Source: Lutjanus erythropterus (lineage: Eukaryota; Chordata; Actinopteri; Lutjaniformes; Lutjanidae). Taken from it: DNA of 64,000 nt. The position numbers and the translations under genes are program-made. Below are positions 37,081-48,134 of this stretch, piece after piece. The DNA is taken from contig CM034613.1 in the NCBI GenBank assembly GCA_020091685.1, positions 23,670,856 through 23,734,855 on the forward strand. The letters are read 5' to 3'. Position 1 is the first letter of the stretch. Each line of letters starts with the position of its first letter. The notes below the pieces were generated by a model that worked only from the letters and a program-made list of their open reading frames with translations, ran no database searches and was not told the origin of the DNA.

Positions 37081-37964
37081 TTCCTGTTTATATGAGAGAA
37101 GTTGTTCTGTCTCTCTGTCTTTTGATATCAGACAGACAAAAGCTGTCAAGTTGTTATCAGCATCAGATAGTAAGAATAAACTTTATTAGCACTCTTAACA
37201 GTTACAAACTGATGTGTTTATGTCAAAAATCATATAGTGAATAAAAAGACAAATAAACAAAACAAGGAAAACAGAAAAAGTTTGCTTCTCTTTATCCCAA
37301 ATTGACATATTAGAACTTCAAAGAAATTGACATTTTTGTAAGTAACAAGGAGAACTAAAGCTAACAAGTCATTATTCAACCTGTATTGTAAAATGAAGTA
37401 TATTAAACTTGTAAAAAAAAAAAAAAAAAACGCAACAACTGATACTCCACATTAAAGTCCGTCTCTCATTGGACAGTTAGCCAGTCATACTTTAGAGACA
37501 ATGGGGTGGCCCCTGTTGAAACTCTTCAGTTTTCTGCCTGTATAAAAGTTTTCCTCGTCACAGTCACGTCACTGGTTTGCTCTTGATGGCAGAATTGGCT
37601 TTATAAAAACTACATTTTAGACGTCTCTGATGCAAAGTGCCCACAGATAACTTTGTTTGGTGAAATTTACAATAATATTGAATACATACGACTATTAGTA
37701 CTTCTATGATAATCTATGGTAATAACAATGACAAGTGATAATAATATCTGCAAATTCTTTTAACTTTGTTTATATGCGTTGTGTCTCTTTTTGACAACTG
37801 AATTAAACTCAAAATTTTAAGTCTGACTACAGCAGGAGGTGGAGACAGTCTCTTGAGCTCAGGCTCCTCTGTGTACAATCAATGTAACACTAGTCGAGAT
37901 TAACTCCGCCTCGCCTGGAGAGTAGACGAGATGAGGAAGCGCTGTTTGTCTCCTGGTACACACA

Positions 37965-38033
37965 CTCACAGCACTGCTGTTTAAGACACACCCACAGTGC
38001 TGTTGGGTGTGTCTTAAACAGCACTGCTGTGAG
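37965..38033. repeat. Long near-perfect hairpin upstream of array unit 3
   Basis: Arms 37965-37994 and 38004-38033 are complementary at 29 of 30 positions, with the loop CAGTGCTGT. The inner 19 bp (GCTGTTTAAGACACACCCA and its complement) are perfect. It lies about 100-150 bp before the presumed 5'UTR exon of unit 3. The same motif is present in units 2 (33714-33766) and, degraded, 4 (about 42075-42110). Confidence 0.9.
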
Positions 38034-38139
38034 TCTTACAGCACATTGTGCAGGACTAGCTGCGCTGGTTGACACTTGACGTCAGACGGGAAAACTCCAT
38101 CGAAAAAGCTTCTGTGTGTATTCACCACCAGTGACACCG

Positions 38140-41100
38140 GCGATTCTGCGAAGTGTTTTTCAGAAGCTCATGAAGATGTATTTTCACGAGGATCGTTGAA
38201 AAGATCGAGAGGATCTGCTGCTGCAATCTGACATCTGTGAGACTTCTGACAACTTTTACTAAGCTCGTTTCGTCTGTTTGGCTCTCTGGTCGTCAGAATA
38301 ATTCAGTCAGAAGAAACTCCGTCCTGTTGTTTCGCTTTTTTGTCCTCATTTGACTGAAGACACACAGGTAATGTGTTCATGTGCAGTTTCATTCTTATTT
38401 CTATATGCAGGCGGTATTTATATTCCAAATTTACCGCTGTGAAATGTTTTCTGAAATTTGTTTTGTTTCTAGCATTAATTTGATAATAAAATAAAATACA
38501 TTTTCACAGAGTCTTTAAAACTAAGTTAGGTAGAACAACACAATATAAAACTTCTGTGAGGTAATAAACTGTTGTGTGGTCAGTGTGTCACAGACCCTGG
38601 ATCAACTATAGGACCAAAGATCGGATAGATACTCAGACATGTTGTTCATGTCGCATGAGTTAAATTAGCAGTCATGTTGTACGTCTTCTCAGTACAGCAG
38701 AGAGGCGGGTACTGAAACGTCACAGCAGGAGTGAGACTCTTAAGGTGGCTCCTCTCTTCTCTTGTGAAACCTGCTGACAGCTAAAACTGTAGATTGTCTC
38801 TGACTCCTGGAGGTTGTTCCAACAAGGTGATAAATAAATCTGTTCTTAACTGAAAAAGCCTGACCTGAATTAACTTCAGTCTCCACTCAATGTTTAAACT
38901 GTTCCACTAAGACAACTTAGCCTGGTGTGGAGGACTCTAACTAAAGTCAGGATAAAACGAGCTGCACTGTGTTTTATTTGCATTTGTTAATAAATGTCTA
39001 ACCTGCTGCAGGACACAAGTCCATAACTGTTTATATTGATATGACCAACTACATAACAATCTGCTCAATAAGACGTTTTCTTATTCACAGGGTGTCCATT
39101 TGATTTACAGGCATCATCTGCTCATTGGCATTCCAAGTCAAAACTGGACATGAAGCAGAAAAATGTAGAAATTATAAGTTGAAGTGGGAAATAGAGAAAC
39201 TGGAAAGTATGAAGCTAAACAGAGCAGAAAGACATGTTTGGACTTTAGTGTTTTTTGTTTTGCTAACAAACGAGTGAATGAAACTTTGCACACCTTTTTC
39301 TAAAATTATAAATTCAAACAGGTTCAAATAACCTGTCAGCCTGAAGACAATAAGAGTTATAAGATGTGATTTTCTTAACTTTTTTTAGTTAATATGTTTT
39401 TTGGAGCTAAATTTAACACGCAAATTCATACTTGACCACAAGAAAAGTCTGAACTTGTGTTCCTATATGGACAGAAGTGATGAGAACACAAAAGACACTT
39501 GATGGGATTCTCTGTTTTCCATTTTACTGTTGGGGACAATAAAGAAAAACTTGTCAAGAGTAATTCTGAAGGAGACACCAAAGGTTCTGCTCATAGTTCT
39601 GTTGTATTAATGTATATATCAGGAAACTTTATTACTTCTGTATACTGGATAGTTTAAAGGGCTGCAGCAGCAGGGTTTAAATAATGATATTAATAGTAAT
39701 AATAATAATGTATCAATATAAGAGAAAGGTTATTGTCTTATTTCAGTGTTTCTGAACTTAAAAACACATTGTTCTGTGTCTGTAATTAAGTGATTTCAAT
39801 GCATATTATTATATTATTTTAAATGTTTGCTGTAATTTTTGACAGCTTCAGGAGAACAGACTTCTTGTTGCTGTGGTTCACCTGTGTCTCCTCTGACAGG
39901 GAGAAGATGATCTGCAGGATCCTGCTGCTCATCAAGCTGACCTCCTGTGTCTGTGGTTAGTTTACACCTTCACTTTATTATCCATCAAGACAAAAGACAA
40001 CACACACTTTGACACTTGAGTCTTTAAATGTGTGAGGAGGAAGGTCTCTACAGCACTGAGAGCATCACTAAACTCTCCACACAAACATCTCTAGATGGAG
40101 TTTAAAGTTGTCAGTTTGTCTGCTCCTCACTTTCCTCTCTGTCTCCTCAACAGGAACATTTGTAGTGAATGTGACACAGACCTCCTATCAGGCAGAGGAG
40201 AACCACAACATCACACTGGAATGGACGTTCAACCACAATGGACAGGTCCCTTGTCCTCCGTTATATCTACTGTGAGATGATAAATGATCCTCTCAAGTGT
40301 CTGTTTCATCTACATGAAGGTGTTGAGGTCTCAGAGTCTCAGGATGAACAGTTTGCAGGACGAGTCCAGTGTGAAAAAGACGTCCTCAGAGAAGGACAAC
40401 TCAGACTTCATGTGTCCAGACTCAGGACTGAAGACTCGGGCCTGTACGTGTGTAAAGTGAAAACAATCTATGGTTTGGGCTCCAACAGAAGTCGCTCTCA
40501 ATGTCACTGGTGAGTTGATTCAGTAGTTTAGTAAAACCAGATTTCCATCTTAGAGCCGTGCTGCTAGTGTTGCTAAAACTGTCCATCATAATGACGTAGA
40601 GTCCAACAGTCGTCCTCCTAGAACCTTCAAACTGCTTGTTTTGTCCCACCAACAGTCCAAAAGACTTGAGTCCATTTTCTGTCTTTTACAGCAGCTGCTG
40701 ATGAGTCCAAACCTCAGAGACCAACAGTGAGTCCACAACCAGAGAGTCGGGAAGGACGGTCCTCTATGTTGGACTGGGACTGACAGCAGTTCTACTGTCT
40801 GTCTGTGTAGGACTCTGCTGTGTCTTCATCTTTGTTTGACTAAATCTGCTGAGAAGAAAAGAAACGTCTCTGCAGTCGTATAGATGTTGAGTTTCTCGAG
40901 AAGCGACCATCAGACTAACAGGACTCTGTCTGTCATCTGTTCTAAGTGTCAGAAACTACTGCTGTTAAATGATCTTCATGTTCCTGTGAGTTTGACTTTA
41001 AATGAAGTTCTTACAGCAGAAATAATTCATGTCAATATTAAAAATGCTTCCATTGTCTCAGATTGTCCACGTTTGATATCAGACTGTTACCATCAGCTCA

Positions 41101-41441
41101 GAAGTGTAAAAACAGACTGTAGCTGCCTCGACTCCATTCAACATCCTCCACTGTCACGTCTCTAAAATGTCGGTTGTTTCAGTTTTCACTGTATGAAGAG
41201 TTTTTCAGAGAATCATTCAGATTTATCTGTAAGTTGCTTCAGTCATTGATCACTCTGTTCTCCAGCAGCTCTTATCAATCATCAGTCTGACAAAATGTGT
41301 CTGGAACCAACAAGACAACACAATTATAAGAGAACTGCACCTTTAATTATTATATTTGAATGTAATGTCCACTGGTGGACTGATGGATGATTACACTGTA
41401 TGTTATTTCCTATTGTTTATAATGTACATATTATAAATAAA
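38140..41441 (+). pseudogene. Ig V-set gene, array unit 3 (disrupted)
   Basis: Exons: 5'UTR ending 38367, signal peptide 39907-39955, Ig exon 40154-40509, membrane exon from 40692, AATAAA at 41436. The Ig exon (356 nt) has lost two bases at TTCAACCACAATGG (near 40230) and gained one at GTCGCTCTCAATG (near 40494), so neither half joins cleanly. The F-strand motif EDSGLYVCKV is kept. The expected phase of the membrane exon stops at TGA 40781-40783. The other frame encodes a distinct membrane segment (LYVGLGLTAVLLSVCVGLCC) ending FIFV. That tail differs from units 1, 2 and 4. Confidence 0.75.
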
Positions 41442-42234
41442 TTCCTGTTTATATGAGAGAAGTTGTTCTGTCTCTTCTGTGTGTCTTTTGATATCAGACA
41501 GACAGAAGCTGTCAAGTTGTTATCATCAGATAGTAAGAATAAACTTTATTAGCACTCTTAACAGTTACAAACTGATGTGTTTATGTCAAAATCATATAAT
41601 GAATAAAAAGACAAAATAAACAAAACAAGGAAAACAGAAAAAGTTTTGCTTCTCTTTATCCCAAATTGACATATTAGAACAAGAAATTGACATTTTGTAA
41701 GTAGCACAAGGAGAACTAAAGCTAACAAGTCATTATTCAACCCTGTATTGTAAAATGATATATTAAACGCAAAGCAACGCAACTGATACTCCACATTGGT
41801 CGTCTCTCTGTTGGACAGTTAGCCAGTCATACTTTAGGACAATGGGGTGGCCCTGTTGAAACGCTCTTCAGTTTTCTGCCTGTATTAAGTTTTTCCTCAT
41901 CACAGTCACCTCACTGGTTGCTCTTGATGGCTTGAATTGGCTTTATAAAAACTACATTTAGACGTACTCTAATGCAAGTGCCCACAGATAACTTTGTTAT
42001 GGTTTGGGTTTGTCCCACAGTGCTGTGTGTCACAGCAGCACCGTGTGCTTTCTCATTACACACACTCACAGCACAACTGTAAGACACACTGTGGGTGTGT
42101 CTTAAACAGCAGTCATTGTGCAGTCAGTGAACGGCTGATTCTTTTGACACTTGACATCAGACGGAGAAAACTTCCCATCAAAAAAGCTTCTCAGTGATAA
42201 CCATTCACCACCGGTGACACCGGCGATACTGCAA

Positions 42235-44892
42235 AGTGTTTTCCCGAAGTTCATGAAGATGTATTTTCATGGGGATCGTTAAAAGATCGAGAGGATCTGC
42301 TGCTGCAATCTGACATCTGTGAGGCTTCTGACATCTTTTACTAAAACGCTCGTTTCGTCTGTTTCGCTCTCTGGTCGTCAGAATAATTCAGTCAGGACTG
42401 AGAATACTGTCGTGTTGGTCGCTTTTGGTCCTCATTTGACTGAAGACACACAGTAATGTGTTCATGTGCAGTTTCATTCTTATTTCTATATGCAGGCAGT
42501 ATTTATATTCCAAATTTACCGCTATGAAACGTTTATGAAATTTGTTTTGTTTCTATCATTCATTTGATAATAAAATAAAATACATTTTCACAGCGTCTTT
42601 AAAACTAAGTTAGATAGAACAACACAATATAAAACTTCTGTGATAATAAACTGTTGTGTGGGCAGTGTGTCACAGACCTGGATCAACTATGGGACCAAAG
42701 ATCGGATAGTTCATGTCTTTTGGGTTTTCAGCTTAGACTAAAGCAGAGAGGCGCGTACATTAAACGTCACAGCAGGAGGAGGCTCACTCTTAAGGTGGCT
42801 CCTCTCTTCTCTTGTGAAACCTGCTGACAGCTAAAACTGTAGATGTCTCTGACTCTGGAGGTTGTTCCAACAAGGTGATAAATAAATCTGTTCTTTACTG
42901 AAAAAGCCTGACCTGAATTAACTTCAGTCTCCACTCAATGTTTAAACCGTTCCACTAAGACAACTTAGCCTGGTGGGAGGACTCTAACTAAAGTCAGGAT
43001 AAAACAGCTGCACTGTGTTTTATTTGCATTTGTTAATAAATGTCTAACCTGCTGCAGTTCAAATCCATAACTGTTCATATTGATATGACCAACTACATAA
43101 CAATCTGCTCAATAAGACGTTTTCTTATTCACAGGGTGTCCATTTGATTTACAGGCATCAAGACATGTTTTGGACTTTAGTGTTTTTGTTTTCACAGCTT
43201 CAACAAACGAGTGAATGAATGAAACTTGGCACACCTTTTTCTAAAATTATAAATTCAGACAGGTTCAAATAATCTGTCAGCCTGTGAAGACAATAAGAGT
43301 TGTAAGATGTGATTTTCTGTCTGTAATTAACAAAGTGATTTCAATGCATATTTTTAGATTATTTAAAATGTTTGCTGTAATTTTGACAGCTTCAGGAGAA
43401 CAGACTTCTTGTTGCTTCTTGTTACCTGTGTCTCAGATGATCTGCAGGATCCTGCTGCTCATCAAGCTGACCTCCTGTGTCTGTGGTTAGTTTACACCTT
43501 CACTTTATTATCCATCAAGAAAAAGACAACACACACTTTGACACTTGAGTCTTTAAATGTGTGAGGAGGAAGGTCTCTACAGCACTGAGAGCATCACTAA
43601 ACTCTCCACACAAACATCTCTAGATGGAGTTTAAAGTTGTCAGTTTGTCTGCTCTCACTTTCCCTCTCTGTCTCCTCAACAGGAACATTTGTAGTGAATG
43701 TGACACAGACCTCCTATCAGGCAGAGGAGAACCACAACATCACACTGGAATGGACGTTCACAACCACAACTGACATGTCCCTCGATTCTGTTTCAATCTA
43801 CTGTGAAATTGAAATGATAAATGATCCTCTCAAGTGTCTGTTTCATCTTCATGAAGGTGTTGAAGTCTCAGAGTCTCAGGATGAACGGTTTGCAGGACGA
43901 GTCCAGTGTGACAAAGACGTCCTCAGAGAAGGACGACTCAGACTTCATGTGTCCAGACTCAGGACTGAAGACTGGGCCTGTATGTCTGTGAAGTGAAAAC
44001 AAATGATGGTGTGAAGCTCCGTGGATGTCGTCTCAATGTCACTGGTGAGTTGATTCAGTAGTTTAGTAAAACCAGATTTCCATCTTAGAGCCGTGCTGCT
44101 AGTGTTGCTAAAACTGTCCATCATAATGACGTAGAGTCCAACAGTCGTCCTCCTAGAACCTTCAAACTGCTTGTTTTGTCCTACCAACAGTCCAAAAGAC
44201 TTGAGTCCATTTTCTGTCCTTTACAGCAGCTGATGATGAGTCCAAACCTCAGAGACCAACAGTGAGTCCACAACCAGAGAGTCGGGAAGGACAGTCCTCT
44301 ATGCTGGACTGGGACTGACAGCAGCAGCAGTTGTTGCTCTATTGATTGTCTTTGCAGTCATCAGAGTTTGCATTAACACCAGAATCATAAAACCAACAGA
44401 CAGACTGTCCAATGCTACAGGTGATATGAACTGTATATTTCATATTTATTTATTTTAAATGAATTTCTTGCAGAAATAATTCATGTCAATATTAAAAATG
44501 CTTCCATTGTCTCAGATTTTCCACGTTTGATATCAGACTGTTACCATCAGCTCAGAAGTGTAAAAACAGACTGTAGCTGCCTCGACTCCATTCAACATCC
44601 TCCACTGTCACGTCTCTAAAATGTCCCGGTTGTCTCAGTTTTCACTGTATGAAGAGTTTTTCAGAGGAATCATTCAGATTTATCTGTAAGTTGCTTCAGT
44701 CATTGATCACTCTGTTCTCCAGCAGCTCTTATCAATCATCAGTCTGACAAAATGTGTCTGGAACCAACAAGACAACAGAATTATAAGAGAACTGCACCTT
44801 TAATTATTATATTTGAATATAATGTCCACTGATCAATGTCGTTACACTGTATGTTATTTCCTATTGTTTATAATGTACATATTATAAATAAA
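42235..44892 (+). pseudogene. Ig V-set gene, array unit 4 (one frameshift in the Ig exon)
   Basis: Exons: 5'UTR ending near 42452 (a base is missing at the donor: ACACAGTAATG for ACACAGGTAATG), signal peptide 43437-43485, Ig exon 43683-44044, membrane exon from 44227, AATAAA at 44887. The Ig exon is intact apart from one missing base in the D-S-G-L-Y motif (GAAGACTGGGCC near 43972). The domain shows NITLEW, SVSIYCEIE and RVQCDKDVLREGR. The membrane exon stops at TGA 44316-44318 in the expected phase. The alternative frame codes LYAGLGLTAAAVVALLIVFA and a basic tail (RVCINTRIIKPTD). This is the least damaged unit. Confidence 0.75.
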
Positions 44893-45307
44893 TTCCTGTT
44901 TATATGAGAGAAGTTGTTCTGTCTCTTCTGTGTGTCTTTTGATATCAGACAGACAGAAGCTGTCAAGTTGTTATCAGCATCAGATAATAAGAATAAACTT
45001 TATTAGCACTCAACAGTTACAAACGTGTTTATGTCAAAAATCATAGAATGAATAAAAAGACAAAATAATGTTATGACAAAAAGGAAACACAAAAGTTTTG
45101 CTTCTCTTTATCCGAAATTGACATATTAGAACTTCAAGAAATACAAAAAAAAAAAAAAAAAATCATGAGAAGAAATGAATAAAAGAGGATCAATTAAAAC
45201 TGTCACTCATGAAAGCTATAGATTTTTTGTGACAAAATCCATATTTTTGTGTTTCTTGTCTTTATCTAGTGATCCACTGATGGAAAAACTGAGGAAACAG
45301 AAGGACA

Positions 45308-45358
45308 TATATATATATATTTATATATATATTACATATATATAATATATATGTAAAC
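45308..45358. repeat. (AT)n-rich microsatellite
   Basis: Runs of ATATAT interrupted by TTTATAT, TACATA and TAATATATATG, just beyond the end of array similarity. It is a common context for rearrangement ends, which is inference only. Confidence 0.85.
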
Positions 45359-45988
45359 ATATATAAAAGTCTACAGATATATAAATGAAATTAGTTAGTC
45401 TCCACCACTGGCTGTATGTTACTATTGTGTAGCTTAAAAAAAAACAGTCTGATGCAGTTTTTCAGAGTTTTTCTACACTGTGGTGTTGCTACTTTTACTA
45501 CAGTTAATGATGTCAGTTATTGTCATTAGTTATCTTTTAGTATTACAGCACATCTGATGTGTAATTCAACACCAGTGAATGTAAAACAAGAGATGATGAA
45601 AAATACAACCAGCACCTGCAGAAGACATCCAGTTTAACATGAAGATAATATCCTGTCCAACCCATCACTGCCATGAAAACAGCTGATCTGAACTCTGAGT
45701 GGACACTCTGGAGCTCATTTTGACTCAATCAGCAGTCAGTTTAGAGCGATCACTGCTGCTGACTCGGTCTGTTACAACAGGAAGGAAGAAAACCACCACA
45801 AATCTCAGCTGTACTGTTCTTTGTCTGATTTCTGTCCATCACTTGTAAACGTTCCAGCCCGGCAGTGTTCTCCAACTGAAGAACTGAAGTTCTGCCTTCA
45901 GGCATCAGTCTGGTGTGTTTCACTTCAGACCAGCAGGGGGCAGCAGAGCCTGAAGAAAGCTGAAATCATGCAGTTAACTTGTTTCCCT

Positions 45989-46853
45989 TCAGGTAGAGTG
46001 GAGTGCAGGAGGCCGACATGAGCGACAGACAGTCAGTACAGCTGCTGCTGCTGCTGCTGCTGCTGCTGACAGTCCCAGTGCAACACAGAGGCCCAGTCTC
46101 CCACGGATCACCACTGCTGGTTTTGGTGTGGGTTTGACAACGGCTGCTGGAAAAAACAATAAAAGTGTACTTGTCATTTATCTGAGGAGAACATTTTATA
46201 GAAACCTTCCTGTGGGCTAAATCACAACGAGTAAGTTGATTATTTACATCAAACATCAGTCAAACTGTTCCACATGTGAGCAGGTTCATGTGACGACCTT
46301 GAGTGGACTCACCAGTGATTTTCAGTGAGAACTGTTTGACCTTCCTGCCAAACTCAGTGGCCATCCTGCAGAGGTACAGGCCCGAGTCATCAGTCCTCAC
46401 TCTGGACACATCAAGTCTGACGCGTCCTCTTCTGAGAGCGTCTTTGTCACACTGCACCCGTCGTGCAAACTGCTTGTCCACAGGCTCGTCGACGCTGTCG
46501 TCCAGATGATAGAAGACCTTTATCTCAGGTACAGACACACAGTGGATCTTCAGTGAGGAGATCAAGATGTCGGCTTTGGAGGAGAAGCTCCATTCCACTG
46601 TGATGTTACTGTTCTCCTCTGCCTGATACTTTAGATTCATGTTGTGAGGCTCAAATGTTCCTGAAAGGACGAGACAGACAGAGATTAAAGATCACTGATG
46701 CCCCCCTCTTGAAACAGCCCTCAGGTTTCTGCTTGTTAAAAGGAAGCGTTTCTCTAAAGTCTGTATAATAACAACCCCACCCCCCAGTGAAGGTGTAAAC
46801 TAACCACAGACACAGGAGGTCAGCTCGATGAGCAGCAGGATCCTGCAGATCAT
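45989..46853 (-). CDS. Single V-set Ig membrane protein (intact relative of array genes)
   Basis: Coding exons 46805-46853 (signal peptide MICRILLLIELTSCVC), 46313-46660 (Ig domain) and 45989-46146 (stalk, membrane, tail) join to 185 codons (184 aa plus stop), with phase-1 introns and GT-AG borders. The V-like domain has an N-glycosylation site (NIT), SVDEPVDKQFARRVQCDKDA, RLDVSRVRTDD and the F-strand DSGLYLC motif. Trp occupies the usual B-strand Cys position (NITVEW) and Cys the usual C-strand Trp position (LKIHC). Next come a Pro-rich stalk, a membrane segment with an Ala run, and a 12-aa tail (CRSCRPPALHST) without ITIM, ITAM or charged membrane residue. It resembles fish B7/butyrophilin-like or other immune-type surface proteins; the exact family and ligand are unknown. 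It faces the array tail to tail. Confidence 0.85.
46041..46069. repeat. (CTG)n/(CAG)n trinucleotide repeat in coding sequence
   Basis: About nine CTG units on the plus strand, read as GCA/GCT Ala codons within the membrane segment of the minus-strand Ig gene. The array copies have shorter versions (GCAGCAGCAGCAGTAGC in unit 1). Confidence 0.85.
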
Positions 46854-47578
46854 CTTCTCCCTGTCAGAGGAGACACAGGTGAAGAGTCAAAGTTCAGTCC
46901 TGGTTCGGTTCCATAAATCAGATTCAGAGAATGGAAGTACCAAAAAGTGAGGGGGGGTGTTTGTATTTACTCGCGGGAGGCAACGCAGGAACAATAAAAC
47001 ATGGGGGAGTTGCAGGGAATTTACTCTGAGAACTCACATCCTGCCTCCTGCAGTCAGGTCTGTTATGTGCAGTTTTGGATAAAAGGCGCTGATTGGTGGG
47101 TTCACACAATTAAATAAATGATTAAAGCATGTATTGCTCTTTGTTTCTTTACCTTAATGCTGACTGATAAAGTCAAATTTCTTAATTAAAACATCTGACA
47201 AAACTGCCAAAAAAGTTTGGTTACAATGTGATACCACAAACAAAATCAAATTAATTGAATTATTTAAGTGGAAATCCTTCAGTTTTGTGAAATACTGTGT
47301 TAAATTATGAACAAACTACATCAGTAAATCTGGAATTTAGGCCTAAATATTGCCTGAAAATAAACTTTTAGCTTAACTGAATTAATTTACCCTAAAAAAA
47401 TCAACAGTGGGGTCCATTATATGACATATAATATAAAAAAGTAAACACATACAAATTATGTTGTGGTCAAATCTCACAATAAAATGCATCATATTTTACA
47501 GGCTCATCTGTGAGGTTTTCATCTTCATCTCAGAGTTTGTCATCAGTTAATCTGTGAAATAAAGGATAGAAACATTAC
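46854..47578 (-). other. Intron 1 of the minus-strand Ig gene
   Basis: Bounded by donor GTAATG (after 47579) and acceptor CTCTGACAG before GGAGAAGATG. It is short, AT-rich and contains no exon. The array units have a much longer (1-1.5 kb) intron at the same place. Confidence 0.65.
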
Positions 47579-47645
47579 CTTGTGTGTCTTCAGTCATATG
47601 AGGACCAACCAGACAAGAAGACAAGTGTTGTTCTGTCTCATAAAG
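47579..47645 (-). other. 5'UTR exon of the minus-strand Ig gene
   Basis: Minus-strand text CTCATATGACTGAAGACACA, then CAAG and the donor GTAATG, closely matches the 5'UTR exon ends of the four array units (CATTTGACTGAAGACACACAG, then GTAATG). This shared non-coding exon supports both gene models. The upstream end is placed about 27 bp below the TATA box. Confidence 0.65.
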
Positions 47646-47671
47646 ATACGTCCAGCGGAACGAGGGAGGAC

Positions 47672-47679
47672 TTTTATAT
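47672..47679 (-). promoter_or_regulatory. TATA box of the minus-strand Ig gene
   Basis: Minus strand reads CATATAAAAGTCC (plus-strand TTTTATAT). It sits about 95 bp above the 5'UTR donor, a suitable distance for a short first exon. Confidence 0.6.
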
Positions 47680-47689
47680 GACTGAGGAG

Positions 47690-48134
47690 GTGCCTGAGGG
47701 CATTTAACGTTCAACAAACAACACGGGGCCTTTTGAAGAGATTATGAAGTGTCATTTCAAATTGTTTGTTTATAGGGGATGCAGTTGTGGTCACTATGGA
47801 TGCCACATGAAAAACATGGGCCGTGATTTTTCTTTTCTTTGGTATGCTATCCCGTCCGACTGAGAGAGCACCCTACCGCAGCCACTGACACTGGTGACAA
47901 AGACAGGTGTGTGTGCAGTGTTTTGAGACGGTTTCCAGGTTACACCGCATGTTTCCTCAATAAGCCTGCAGGCTCTCATCTGATGGGTGGAGGTGGAGCC
48001 CTGCCAGCAGTAACCTGTCTACACACAGGTGTTTATAAACAGGTCTTGGTACACAAGAATGTATCCAGCCAAGGGGGTTACCGAGTTCCGCAGACGTAGA
48101 TGCCCATATTTGGGAGTTCAGCTGTTACCTTGGC
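47690..48134. other. Intergenic, nothing recognised
   Basis: Open frames 47794-47979 and 47839-48099 overlap on opposite strands and carry no recognisable domain. Confidence 0.4.

Larger units (their letters stand above)
30190..45150 (+). repeat. Tandem array of four Ig-gene units
   Basis: Four direct copies lie at about 30190-33240, 33241-37140, 37141-41520 and 41521-45150. Similarity is high through promoter-side DNA, introns, exons and 3' flank. The signal-peptide ATG recurs at 31702, 35645, 39907 and 43437 (spacings 3943, 4262 and 3530). Unit length differs mainly through intron segments missing from units 1 and 4. The copies differ by scattered substitutions and very many 1-15 base indels. 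Similarity fades at about 45150. Such closeness implies recent duplication or ongoing conversion. Confidence 0.9.

Noticed and set aside
30190-45150. CRISPR-like array of regular repeats
   Set aside because: The repeats are 3.5-4.3 kb gene duplications in vertebrate DNA, not short repeats with spacers.
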